From Cytospora piceicola (lineage: Eukaryota > Ascomycota > Sordariomycetes > Diaporthales > Cytosporaceae): a DNA stretch of 64,000 nucleotides. The DNA lies in assembly GCA_023375675.1 (NCBI GenBank), contig JALQBC010000001.1, forward strand, positions 1,612,001-1,676,000, given 5' to 3'. A model generated the notes under the pieces. It did no database searches, was not told the origin of the DNA, and saw only the letters and a list, made by a program, of their open reading frames with translations. Below, piece after piece: positions 1-11,193 of this stretch (positions are counted from its first letter, which is position 1; every line of letters starts with the position of its first letter). The position numbers were made by a program, and so were the translations under genes.

Positions 1-605
1 TCCTCCGCATCCTCGCTCCCCAGACCCCTCGCGTTCCACTCCGTCACCATCCAGCTCTCAAACACCGTCCACAGCAACGTCAGCGCGGTGCCGGCGAGGA
101 CCCTGCCTAAGAACAACACAGGCAGACAGTCCCCGCCGAAGATCACCGTCAGACACGCCAGCACGTGTATACAACACTGCGCCATGCCTGCCCTGCGGCG
201 TCCATATCGGTCCGCGAGGAAGCCTGTCACTGTCGCGGACACGGCGGCGGACGTGTATGCTGTTGCGTACAGGCCGATGACGACGGACTCGGGGAGGGCC
301 TTGTCGTCGCGGAGCAGCGGATACAGGTATGGGCCGGAGAGCCATTCGGATGACATGACGAGGAGGTAGACGCTGAGGAAGGCATAGCGGAAAGATCCTA
401 TCTCGCCATCGTTATATGTGCGCGGTTCTTCGTCTCCGTCTCCTTGGTCGAGCTCGCTGGAGGAGTCGAGTTTCTCCTCGAAATTGACCTTCCGCCACCT
501 TGTCTGTATCTGCACGAACGGCCGGATGATTATTTTGCGGCCAGTGAGCAGGACTACAGCCGGGAGGAGGATCAAGAGTGCTGTCCAGTAGATGTCGAGC
601 TGCAT
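1..605 (-). CDS. MFSD5-like (molybdate-anion type) MFS transporter, C-terminus off the window
   Basis: The minus strand is open from a Met at 605 to the left edge (about 201 residues). An N-terminal hydrophobic segment is followed by an acidic linker. Next come RYAFLSVYLLVMSSEWLSGP and PYLYPLL, then a loop with the MFS signature GFLADRYGRR at about residues 133-142, and LGRVLAGTALTLLWTVFESW. The order of a YAFL...EWLSGPYLYPLL block followed by GxLADxxGRR is that of the MFSD5 / molybdate-anion transporter family, a plasma-membrane carrier. The substrate here is inferred from the family only. The frame stays open a short way upstream of the chosen Met, so the start could be earlier. The rest of the protein lies beyond base 1. 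Confidence 0.8.
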   Translation of the reverse strand, partial: MQLDIYWTALLILLPAVVLLTGRKIIIRPFVQIQTRWRKVNFEEKLDSSSELDQGDGDEEPRTYNDGEIGSFRYAFLSVYLLVMSSEWLSGPYLYPLLRDDKALPESVVIGLYATAYTSAAVSATVTGFLADRYGRRRAGMAQCCIHVLACLTVIFGGDCLPVLFLGRVLAGTALTLLWTVFESWMVTEWNARGLGSEDAE

Positions 606-2206
606 TTTGTATGGTGTTGCCTTCGGGACGAATTCGCCTATATCATACTCAGTGAGAGGCTTCGAGGCAGGGTCAACAGGTAGCTTCGAGGCAATAATAG
701 AACTGTTTATCGGGTGGTCTTATGCATTTCATGCGTGCTCCCTTTCTGGCCAGCGGTGGATGCCAAGGGCACGCATTCCGGCCAGTGTGGTTACTGCATT
801 CCTGCGGCATCTTTGCATGTCTCACATAGTGTTGATTGTTACTACGGTCACCATATTCCGGTTGTTCTATTTTAGCTATCGCATCAAACCCGGTCTCCTG
901 TTAATCGGCACGGGCTTCCCCAACCGGTGAGCTCATCAATCCATGTGGATAAACACATGCGAAAGCCATCAGCTCCAGTTCAAAGCTATCCTTCACGCTC
1001 GCGCATCCTGGTTCCTCTTGTTTCGCCTTTTCTTGGATAAGTCTCTACAGTCGTTTGTTCTTTTTCTTTCTACCGCTATCCCCTCCACATGATCTTTAAA
1101 TTGTCCCTTTGCCCAAATGTGTATACCCGTTCATCTTGGGAAAGGCATCTGTTTCAATCCCACGGAAAGGATACTCTTGTTGTTATAAAATGCCACTAAC
1201 AGGATGGATGAAACCTGGCTTAATACTCACTAGTTTCCATACACGTGAGACTCCCGAATATCATTTGACGTAGCTAGAAATCCGTGGTTAGAAAACATTG
1301 TCTTGTCGCGTCCCCTTCCAAATGCCCCCGCAGAGACACCACATGCATTTGGGACGATGCTCCATTGGTTCTCCCATATTATTCCTTGGCAAACCACAAA
1401 GAACCTTGGAAGCAATTACGCGCGCCTGCGGATAAAAACATGACGCAGACATATTTCCTCGTCGCACGCAATTGAATGTGAGGTCACGTCTGTCCTATCA
1501 GCAGTTTAAGGTCTCCTAGGCTTTCGACACGTTTTCCAGGGTTGTTAAAATCATGGTTTAGGCACTTGAATGTAAAGCTGGAAAAGTGGATTAAACATTG
1601 ATTCAAGCCCCAGGAACTTTCCTATATCGTGAAGCGCAGGATTCTGCCGATGCCAATATAACAAATATGACATGACTTCAATGTTTGTCCTCATGAAGAC
1701 CTAATATGGGGCTCCACTACAATAGAACCAGGCAGCCAGGCTCCTACAGTTGTTGACTTACATCATTATTTTCGGGATTTTATGTAGATGAGCGGTAGCC
1801 TACAGGAGAATCCCAATTTCAAGAAAAGGCCAATGAAAGACAGACCCTGTTCATACCTGGCAAAATGCAGACGGGAAGATGTTTTATCTTCTATACGACT
1901 GTTTGTTCTGCAGGTTGACATGATACCAGCTGCAGCTGGTTGCATAATCTTAGAAGCAAGAAGTCGTTTTGGTGTTCTATAGATACCATAAAACTTGGCA
2001 GGACAAAAACTTCGCCTCAAAGAAAGGCATGCTGCTTGAGAATGAGGTTTAGGCTGGCAAACGAATCACCTGAAGCCTGGGAAATCTTACGACTGCCTGT
2101 TTGCACCCTCCATTGCCATAAAAGCATCACCGGATTTTGGTCAACTGGACATAGCCTTGGCCAGAACTTGCAGCACACTCATTGCAATCCCCCTCCCCTC
2201 CAAACG
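606..2206. other. Intergenic, divergent promoter region
   Basis: These 1.6 kb separate the divergent MFSD5-like and 2EXR-like genes. Only short overlapping open frames on both strands are present, with no recognisable protein. The frame upstream of the 2EXR-like gene is open from 1940, but that part has no family resemblance and is probably leader. Confidence 0.5.
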
Positions 2207-3329
2207 ATGGGCAGATCAAGAGCGCGCTTTTCACAACGCGTGAAACGTGTGGCCAACCCAGACGCCAACCTTCTTGGCCTTCCAGTCGAGGTACGAACCA
2301 AGATTTACGAGTACGTCTTCGCAGACCTGATCGCCCAGCTACCAGAGAAGTTGTTCGCCGTTTTCGCCATTTGCGGTCACACGTACGACATCACCGCTAC
2401 CTTGAAGAAGAAATGCAAAACCAGACGGAATGACTGTCCCCGATTGCAGTTCCAAGCAAAATGTCCTGGCCATCGAGCGGAACTTCGATTGTCTCAACCA
2501 CAGTTCTGGGAGGATCACGGTCTTCGTCGGCTCCTTGACTACATTGGTCAACACCCGGAATACTTGTTTCCACCCGGAATGGCAGTACACGCCAAAGAAG
2601 GCGAGCGACTTCTGAAGACAGGCATCACCTCTCTTCTGCTCACCAATCGCCAAATTTATGAGGAAGCCTTCGAAGCACTCTGCGCGCAAACCGAGTTTGT
2701 GGTGAACATTAGTGGCGGTGATAGCCCCCAGGATGAAGCGGCTGTGCGTTTCGATGACGGCTGCCCACACCTAGCCTTTGCGAAGCTGTTGAAGGTCAAT
2801 ATCCGTGCCGACAGCAACGAGACCATCAAAAAGATCATGCGGCGCCTTGGCAGGCTCCTGGCTGCGATATTGGCTGGTGGAAGGCTGAGATCTCTTCACC
2901 TGTTCTTCGAGGGGACGTCGTCTGTCGACCAGAGAGGTATAGTCCACCTCCTGAAGCTTGTCGAGCAGAAATTGGGCGAGCCACTGAAGCAGCGTCGTTG
3001 CTCGGTCAAAGTCTACCTCGGTGAGGCGAGTAAGGAGCTGGTTGGTAGTGAGAGAGTTTTAGCATTCGCAAATACTCTCCAGGGGTGAGTACAGCCAGTA
3101 GTGTTGACCCCCTCCCCCTCTCCAAGCCTTTAAAATGGATTGCTGATGGGGAGAACTTGCAGGGACTATCTGGGTGACGGCTACTATGCCCTTCAACCGC
3201 ACATCAGTGACAACTGTAAGTCCCCATGAGCGTGAAGGAGGGAGAAACACAGTTATGGTACTGAGGCGCTGACATATTCAAGTTGCACCCTGGTTTGCAA
3301 GCCAGAGTAATCTTGGAGAAACTGGTTGA
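2207..3329 (+). CDS. 2EXR/F-box-like domain protein, three exons
   Basis: Proposed exons are 2207-3084, 3163-3215 and 3283-3329, giving about 325 residues. The start at 2207 begins a basic segment followed by NLLGLPVEVRTKIYEYVF at about residues 18-35. This is the leucine/proline/isoleucine pattern of fungal 2EXR or F-box-like domains. The rest is a helical region with a Cys/His-containing stretch and no known catalytic motif. Both introns have GT...AG ends and keep the frame. The last exon ends in a short aromatic tail before TGA. Such proteins form large lineage-specific families in Pezizomycotina and may act as ubiquitin-ligase adaptors, but no partner is evident here. An upstream in-frame Met at 1940 was not used because that part is not protein-like. 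Confidence 0.7.
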
Positions 3330-3855
3330 CTTTGGATGTGTGATGAGTGTCTTTGGGCCATGGGTGGGAGGGGGGGGTACCCTCGGGTATGGATGTCGTG
3401 GTTACTTTCTCTATCCCTCATTTTCTTCGAGGCATGCGGAAGTGTAAAAATGAGGATCGCGAAATGAGAGAAGAGAAAGATGAGGCACATCAGCACCTGT
3501 CGACTTGGTTGTAGGGGCTTGTATAGGCCAGACAATTAATATCAATTTATCCTAAAGGACTGTTGTGCTGACGTTCGACTCTCGCCGACAGGCATAGACA
3601 CCATGAACACCATGACGGTAGCTGTGGTCTGATAACGATAGTAATCTCGCAATCGAAGTAATTGAATTTTGTTTGAGTTCCTTGGAGGGTTGCAAACGGA
3701 AGGGCCAGCAAACGAACTTCGCTCTCAGGTTGGGCAAAGGGAACCCGGGGCCCCCCACGTCAATGTCTTGGAGTTGGAGTCAGAAAGTGAGGTCGATTGG
3801 GTTAGGGTTGTGAGTCCTCGGCGTGCCCATATCCCATATCGGCAGGCGGCATAGG
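3330..3855. other. Intergenic, no gene seen
   Basis: About 525 bases lie between two genes on the same strand. They contain a G-run at about 3369-3378. Only short unconvincing open frames occur. Confidence 0.4.
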
Positions 3856-4880
3856 ATGGCAGAAACACGGGTAAGCTTAGCTCTTTGTACCCAGTTCTGT
3901 GGCAGCTGTAAATTACTGGTGACGTTTGAAACACGCCGTCCGAAACATCAACTTCAGGCAAAAGAAAACCAGCCATCAGGCAAACAAACAACACCTGAAT
4001 ATTGCACGTCGCCATATAAGGCGGCGCAAATAAAACATTCAGGATGCCTCGTAAGATGGATAATGACACTCGGATTCACTTCCGAACATATGAGGCAAGT
4101 TCCGACCGTGCTGACATCGTCCCCTGGCTACTGTAGTTCGGACATTACGGCCCCGTTTCTGGTTCAATGCTACCCATACTTAACTATACCTACGCGTTTT
4201 GAACGCTCTCCACGTTCCTTACATGCCATGACATATCTCAACAAGCAGCAGCAAAGAGTTCCCTCTAATTTTATGGCCCTCTCGTCTAACTTTTCTCTCC
4301 TCAGGATGAGGCACACGCTCAGAAGCGTGCATTCTGTCTGCATTGCAACAAGGATGCCTGTGCCGACAACATCCAGCGCATGAAGAACCACCTCCTCAAG
4401 TGCGAACCCTATCTCAACAGCAACGGCGGCGAGCCCTCCTTCGCCTTCGAATTGGATGGCCCCATCGCCCCGGACACACCCTTGTCGGGCATTCCCGGAC
4501 CACCTGCCGTCCCCGGATCTGGAAACGGGGGTGAGGGCTCGTCACAGCAGGACACCAGCGTCGCCGGCACACCGGGCATGGGCCCACCCACCGCCAATAT
4601 GGGGTCGGGGACACCTGTCACGCCCTCGGCTGCCATGGTGAAGGCCAGCCAGGACAGTTTGAACAAGGTCCGCACCGCCATGGCCAGGTCCACGAAGCGG
4701 CTGGAGAGTCTGGAGTCGGTGCTCAAAACACAGATTCAGGACGGGATGCATAACGCTGCTACTCACGTCCGGGCGGCCATCAGGGACGAGAGGGATCGGC
4801 TCTTCAAGCTGTCGCAAACACTGGTGAAGCAGGAGATGAAGGTTAGAGATGCCCAGGCTGCAATTGGTGTGCCGATGTGA
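3856..4880 (+). CDS. BED-like zinc-finger protein with coiled-coil C-terminus
   Basis: Proposed exons are 3856-3870 (MAETR) and 4305-4880, about 196 residues. The second exon starts after a clear CTAAC branch site and CTCCTCAG acceptor. It opens with FCLHCNKDACADNIQRMKNH followed by LLKC, a C-x2-C...H-x4-C pattern resembling BED-type fingers. The centre is rich in Pro, Gly and Thr. The last ~90 residues form a charged amphipathic helix (KVRTAMARSTKRLESLESVL and onward) suited to self-association. A DNA-binding or chromatin-boundary role is an inference from the finger. The first exon and its 434-base intron are long for this genome and rest only on splice signals and an exact phase match, so the 5' end is uncertain. 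Confidence 0.6.
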
Positions 4881-5967
4881 GCAGAGTGAGAAGAGCAGTA
4901 GCGACATGAGGGCGTAATTATCAACGGCGGACGATCTTAGTCTTGGGGCCTTCATTGTTGGGATAGCATCACTTTGCAAGTGGTGTTTTTGTACTTTAGT
5001 AATGACTTATTCTTATGATATCATTTGACTATCCTGTGGAAGCCGTACATGCAGTTAGCACGATTATCAGAGTTGGCAGGCCAACCTTAGAAGCACAAGA
5101 AGCCTGCTTTTCGCTGGCCCAAGATCCCACCTCGGCACCAGTATTGTGAAATATGTATCGATATGTTGCCAGAATTTGCTCTCACGCCCCAGCGCCCCTG
5201 ACGATCCTAATAGCTCCGGGAAGCTACAGGCTCCTTCCAAGTGTGTTATATATTTGAGCACTTGAGTAATTTCCTTGCTCTGTACACCACGCACGTCCAT
5301 CAACTCTTTGAACTTACTCACTCTATACTTTCTGGCAGTTGTAAGATATACTTTACTCAAACAACCTAGGCGCTATTTATATGTATTGTGATTACATGTA
5401 ACCATATGTGAATGATGAAATTCGGTGGGCTTATTAATGTAAGTCACTCTTGAACATGTTATAATTACTGAAAAGTCTTCGTTGAGAGTTATAATTACAT
5501 CGCATCTATCTTGGACACTGGACTATAAGCACGAGTCCTACGTAGGTATACGTATTTCCACCTATACCCATGCTAATCAGTATGACTTACCTAGTACATC
5601 TGAAAACACACCTGTTTACATTCCATTTTTAAAGACTTGTTGGTCCAATTGGATGTAATAGCACCCCGCGGCTACCTTAAACTATATTCATTGAACCTGC
5701 ATATCTATTCGCGATGGATCTATATATAGCTGAAACCTGACTGCTTGGAGGCTTAATATTCACTTGTATCAGGGGCTTGATTTCCTACTAGCTATATGGT
5801 ACCTAGACACTTGGCATAGTTGCAGTAAACTCGTCGGTACTGGGTAATTTTATAGTAAGTACCTACTTACCTAGTTGCTGGGTATCAGATAATTCGTTGA
5901 TTTCATGCACCCACCATCTACATACACTTCTACTACCTATAGGGTATATATGCGCTTCTACCTTCAA
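4881..5967. other. AT-rich gene-poor stretch
   Basis: This is AT-rich sequence with frequent short TACCTA-like words. A 97-codon minus-strand open frame at 5067-5360 shows no domain, signal peptide or plausible splicing, and I do not call it a gene. Confidence 0.45.
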
Positions 5968-6270
5968 GACGCTTCTATGCCCCCCCCCCTCCCTACCTAG
6001 ATTCACTTGATTACCCGTTCTATCGTGCTGTACTTTACCCCTATAAATACTGCCACCAGAAACTTATACATTCCCTCTAAACCCTTCCACCCGACATATA
6101 TAATCACAGTAAAGGCATCTACCAGTTGACTCTTTATACTCTGTTACTCCGCCTTTATATATAGTCCTTTAACCTATCTTAACTGACACCTTAAATTCGA
6201 TTATCGCACGGCTAATTCCACTAAACCCCCGGCTAGTCCTCTAATTCATATTCCTGAGCATTATAGCCGG
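5968..6270 (+). repeat. Decayed duplicate of the subtilase promoter/5' flank
   Basis: This stretch aligns base by base, with many substitutions, to 12348-12625 immediately upstream of the subtilase. Shared landmarks in order are GACGCTTCTATGC plus a C-run, CCTACCT, ATTCACT, CTATAAATACT, CAGAAACT, ATAATCAC/ACAATCACC, a TCTTTATACTCTGT / CTCTACACTCTGT block, CGGCTAA, CCCCCGGC and the start-codon region. Where the functional copy reads GCATCATGGCC, this copy reads GCATTATAGCC, so the ATG (12618-12620) corresponds to ATA at 6263-6265. Downstream of 6270 no subtilase coding sequence can be recognised. See the findings for interpretation. Confidence 0.7.
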
Positions 6271-7796
6271 TGATAGACGCATAATTTCATAGAATGAAGT
6301 TATGTTGGGCTCCTCTTGACAGTAACCGCTCAGGCAGGCATGAACCCCAGAGAAGTGCTGAGAACGACCTTCGGCATGGATCACAACACTACTCCGAGCT
6401 TTCCAGACACTTAGTATACTGTCGAATGGAGCTCTGCAATTGATAGTATACAGATGGGTTTTAAATGTAACTTACGACTAAACAAATGTGTTACCGAACA
6501 CGGCAAGACAGATATGGATCAAGACTGCAAAGACGGTGCAAGCAAATCCAAACTGGAAACACTGACGCTGAGCGCTGCTGAAGCCCGAGTAGTAGTATAT
6601 CCGGATCACAAGTTGGAAGGCTAGTATGATGAAAGCTAAGGCAGGAGAGAAGCCAAATGGTGTCGACATAGCTATGCACTGCGGAGTAATTAGGTGGAAA
6701 GTCGTTCCAACCTGTTTGTTTTGAACAACGTTGAAAAGTAAAGGAAGACTGTCGTACAGATAGGCAGGGTTGTGGATATATGTTGTAGTATTAAACCAAG
6801 AATGAAGTGTTGATGTTCGGAATTTGATATCTGTTTCATGCGTGCAAACGATGCGCATTGAGGTTGGACATGGAAGCACTAGATGTTGTCAGGATTTTCA
6901 AGGCAGTCAAGTCGTAGAGTAAAGCAAGAAATGTGCAAGCAGGGTGGATTCCTCCCCGTTTTGCCAGTCATACGATGATATAACGTTTCGATCATCTTCC
7001 CAGAGAACAGCAACCCCTGAGCCGCGCGTCCAGCTCTACCAGGTAAGTGGTCCATGTGATAGTGGCGCTGATGAGAATTCGGATATGGGGCACAGCAGCC
7101 GGTGGAACTGATTAAATATGCTGGGATCCCACTTACGTAAACAACGTTCTGGCCTACAGTTCTAGGTTACTTTATTCTCAACCTTGAAAGAAAAGTACTG
7201 AAAGAACAATGCTTTTGCTTGATATTAACTGACTACTCACAGCTGGATTGTAACTATAAACTGTGGATTTTACAGCAGAGGTAGCTATACCTGGCATAAT
7301 GACCAGAAGTGGCAGTGCGGCCAACCCTCCTGGAACACACAACCAGAATTTGGACATGCAGACATGCAGATAGATTTCAAGGTTGTTTCTATCTACCCCA
7401 TAATAGATAGCCTCCAACTTGCTTTGCCGCAGGCGAGGCTGAACTCGGGGCACATCCGGGATACCGCGATATTTTCAACTCCACCATCGGCCCACCAACA
7501 TCAGACAACAAAGAGTAAAATTTCCTGACTCGAATCAGAGCGGCTTGCGCCCAAAATACCTACGAGTAGAGAAAGGGCGTGATGATTGCATTTTTATGTG
7601 TACATGGCGTTCAAGGCTCTGGATGATGAACAATATGGGGAGAGCCTCGAAGTCTATGTAGCTGACGATCTAGCTGTCTCTTCTTCCAGACTTCTAATCT
7701 ATATCCATGATTTTAAGCATCACTCGCTAGGCTCAAAGTCAAATCCCAAAATCTGACTGCAAGGGTCTTCATTATCGACTTCCACGTCTTTTATCT
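6271..7796. other. Gene-poor stretch with two small hydrophobic minus-strand frames
   Basis: Two minus-strand frames are mildly suggestive. At 6478-6669 (63 codons, starting MSTPFGFSPAL) there are two strongly hydrophobic segments. At about 7247-7351 a Met-led hydrophobic stretch (MSKFWLCVPGGLAALPLLVI) runs into a GTGAGT donor. No convincing partner exons were found, so these are leads rather than genes. They could be fragments of a decayed small membrane or secreted protein. Confidence 0.25.
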
Positions 7797-8910
7797 ATGA
7801 CTTCACCCGACCATGATGCTAACATCAGCGCTTCCAGGACGTCCTTGTCACAGCCTGTTACTATCGAGTCTTCCCTCAGCCCAGCAAACATGAAGCACAT
7901 GAAGCCCTCCCATTGCCTTCTGGCGTAGATGGCGGTGTTGACTGTAGCGGCACATCAAGAACTAGGTCTCGGAGAATGGAGCTTCGATTTGGAAAAACGG
8001 GAAGGGATTACCTACTCAGGTACTGGAAGAACTGGTGTGCTGCCGGTGGAGCTATACTAGGTGGTATCGGCGGCATTGCCGCTGGTATAGCCGGTGTCAT
8101 CTATGCATCTTCCAGCACCCCTTCCTGCACGAAGGTGTACCAGAGCGTGGAAATCCGCTCGAAGAATTCATTTAGCAGCACCGAGTGGCACTTGAATGTG
8201 ACCGGAGTGACGGAAAACATTTTCATGCTTCCCGATTCAATACTCCCATGAAGGCTGGACTTGCGCTGACGAGATCAACAACGTCTATCACTACCATGGT
8301 ATGAAACTCCTGCTGCCACGGCGGACCCGATCCAGAACTGCCTCTGCTGACTCTTTCGAAGTAGATGTGGTGCAGACCGATGACATCGTCTTGCGTAACT
8401 TCACCATCAACTCTGACAGCTTCGGGGAATACATGTCGGCGGCGAATGCTACGGCTGATACGGCTACGGGAACGGACCTAGGAAAGAGGTCAACGTGGGA
8501 AAAGAAAGAAGTCTACATCATGGGGCGGGGGGCGGGGCGGGGGGGGGGGCCCGGATGTATCACTCCTCTGGAGCCTGCAAGACAGCAGCTAGCAAGGCTA
8601 AGATCAAGGCGGCTGTGCAGAAGGCACTCAACCACCAGTCCACCTACAAGCGAGAGGCAGCATGCTACAGCCTGTACAACTATGGCGGTTGGCTCGGTCA
8701 ACTCAAGGTTTTGGAAGTGTAAAGCGATGGAGATGTACCTTATTTTCCTTACACCAAGACGGGGCTGTGATGGTACCAAGAGGGTCGCTAACATATGCTA
8801 AGCATGTATGGAAACGGAAGAATCATCCAGACTCTGACGATCACTGCAACATGACAATGGCACCTTGGCAATCTCGGACCACGATCGACTACAAAATCGG
8901 GGGTATATAG
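7797..8910 (+). pseudogene. Frameshifted gene for a small secreted or membrane-associated protein
   Basis: Coding-like sequence moves between frames. One frame starts at 7797 and is stopped by TAG shortly before 7930. The same frame then carries a KR dibasic site (possible Kex2 cleavage). A glycine/alanine-rich hydrophobic stretch (CAAGGAILGGIGGIAAGIAG) at about 8039-8098 is in another frame, or follows a short intron. The segment containing EGWTCADEINNVYHYHG is open only in the +3 frame from about 8240. A run of G at 8523-8550 separates it from a final coding-like segment (IKAAVQKALNHQ, ACYSLYNYGGWLGQL) that ends at a stop near 8720. The small size, cysteines and KR site suggest a processed secreted product, but I do not recognise the family. 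A few shifts could in principle be introns or sequencing errors in the G-run. Confidence 0.45.
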
Positions 8911-10087
8911 TACTGGGGATAGCCCTTTAGAACTTGGTTTTGAGTCAATAAATCACTCCAGTGCTCTAATTTTGGTGACACCTACTCGCTCGTGTGACTT
9001 CCATAATGTTCGAGTTCGTCTGGGGATGGTGACCGAACCTCATGGCCGAGGGTTAGGAAAGTAATCAGGGGTAGATCAAATGAAATGTCGGTGTATAAAG
9101 ATCACTAGTTGTTATTGAAAGTCTCCTTCTCATAAGGAGTTAGCTGGGAATATGACTTTTCTCAACTTCAGATGTCCACAACCCGACACTTGCAGCAGAG
9201 GAACTTGGCAACGTACTAAAGCAAGCAGCCCCATGGCAAGACTCGACCAAGAGGCGCATGCCAATATATATATATATATATATCACCTCTCGAGCATCCA
9301 TGGGGCCCCGCCCCCCATCGCGGGCTTACTGCTTTCGCATTTGTCGAATTGTATCAATCCCGCCCAGAGTTTAATACTCTCCAGATTACTTACGGAACCA
9401 CTGATTTGGTGCGTCCAATTCCCCCACTGTGACTACTAAGTACTTAATAACTCTGGGAAGCTTGAATTCCCTCTTATATGATTAGACTAGACAGCTCACA
9501 CAACACCATATAATGAATATGGTCAAGTGGCTCTTTGCCATTGACGGAGGTATGTGATGATGGAAAACCAGTGGCGAAGGAGTATCTTCTGTGACTATGG
9601 CCCGTACCACATAAGCAAGGAATATACACCCTTTGGTCGGTGACCCTAGACTCGAACCCGATCTGGAAGTACGATATAGTGTCTTTTGACATTGTTCACT
9701 ACACCGCTGCCAGCTTACCAAACTCTTCAAAAACTCTCATCATTTTGTTGGAAAACAAAAAAGCCCTGTGTTGTACAGTCAAGTAGAGTAGTGATAAGGA
9801 TGATATTCGAGGTAAGTTACCAGCTCTACATTCGAAGCACTGGAGTGAATCTACCTGGCATGGTCTGCCAGTGTGTAGTGACTCTGGCAACGACCGTGAC
9901 TGTTTACATACATATATCCCGGAATGGCAAATCTCTCTATATATTTATTTGAAGACGCCATAGTCTCCATCTCCCTGTAAAGTCCCCAGCCTCCTTGGTA
10001 GACTAACTCGACAAAACGAAAATCGCCCATCTGACTGATACATCAAAATAATAGCCTCTGAGCTACTATTACTACTACCATCCTGTG
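8911..10087. other. Intergenic, with an AT microsatellite
   Basis: No supportable gene. A GTTCGAGTC-like word at about 9645 (minus) resembles a tRNA T-loop but has no pairing stem or acceptor. Confidence 0.4.
9264..9283. repeat. (AT)n microsatellite
   Basis: Twenty bases of perfect AT dinucleotide repeat. Confidence 0.9.
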
Positions 10088-11116
10088 ATGAATACCAATT
10101 CTTTTATTAGCGGGCAACCTTCCGCTCCGTCGGGATCTGGTGGAGACCAGCCTGGCGGAAATAGAGAGCGCGAAGGACCGGATTTCATTTCGCAAGGCAG
10201 AGAAAGATCAACTGGGCCCTTGAATAAATCGGACGAGGACTGGGTGCTCATGGGCTTTCGAACCATTAGCGAAGTACGTTATTACTCTTTCTGTCTTTGT
10301 CAATCGCCGATGTAACCCAGCCCATACTGACTTGAATCTAATATACAACCAGAGGGAAGCAAATGCCATAAACGACGCGGAATCCGTTACTTGTATTCCT
10401 TATGATAGCAGATTTAACGAGGTCACTCAAGGGGAACTAGGTTTCGGAAAATCACTGTCCGGCGAGCTCGGGCAATGGGTGAGTATTATAGGGCACATAC
10501 ATGACCCGCCAGACAGCCAAGTATCCATTCCCTCTGTTTTGAATGGAAACTGATCGGTTATGCCAACAGCGTGATTTGGGAAATCCTAACCCCTGGTGTA
10601 AGTACTCCAGTCCGTTCGAGGTATCTTCACACTATGGACCTTTCAATGTTACTACCGACTTAGCCTAAATCAACACCCGACGAGGACAAGACCTTGTTGA
10701 CCATGGTTACAGATGCCTTCTTTCTAGCCAGTGCGAAAGACCTAAAAAGAATACCAAAGGTGTGGATTCCCACATATTGGTATGGTAATGAAGCTGCGAT
10801 TCAAGGTCATATTAGTGAGCAGGGGATTCGGGAGCCGGAACGGGCACTTCGCTTTGGTGTCATCGGTGCGAGGGAGGGTATATTCAACTTTACCGAGCTC
10901 CTTATCCCCAACGCCGTAGTGAAAAATCCGACTGGAAGATCCACACCTACCGCGTTCCCAGTGCATTTTTACGCCGAAGCATACAGGACCATAGAAGAAG
11001 TAAAGACGGCATTGACATCTCTCGGTATCAAAGAAGAAACGGTCAACTATGAGACAGGAAGCTGGGGCGTTCAGGGTGTTAGACGCAATAGCTGGGAGGA
11101 CTGGGGACATACATAA
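10088..11116 (+). CDS. Unknown protein, about 254 aa
   Basis: Proposed exons are 10088-10273, 10353-10478 and 10664-11116. All junctions are phase 0. The N-terminus is Gly/Ser/Pro-rich and polar. From about residue 52 a globular region begins (DEDWVLMGFRTIS), followed by GELGFGKSLSGELGQW. The last exon carries VWIPTYWYG, LRFGVIGAREGIFNFTEL and a charged C-terminus ending SWEDWGHT. I do not recognise the family; no signal peptide or membrane segment is visible. The second intron (185 bases) contains a tempting mini-exon at about 10570-10597 with a strong acceptor and GTAAGT donor. Including it would shift the frame into a stop. This gene sits alone between two decayed regions. Confidence 0.6.
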
Positions 11117-11193
11117 GTATGTTGGAAAACCTTTCCCTACTTACTGTAGCGGGAATTCCTAGGTCTCAGTCATGGTTATTCTCCAGACATAAG

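Noticed and set aside
1940..2206. In-frame N-terminal extension of the 2EXR-like protein
   Set aside because: The extension lacks family resemblance, and the Met at 2207 gives the usual basic start before the LPxEIR-type motif.
5067..5360. 97-codon minus-strand frame
   Set aside because: Isolated in AT-rich DNA with no support from splicing, motifs or composition.
9620..9680. tRNA-like T-loop word (GGTTCGAGTC) on the minus strand
   Set aside because: The flanking bases do not pair into a T-stem and no cloverleaf or acceptor stem can be drawn.
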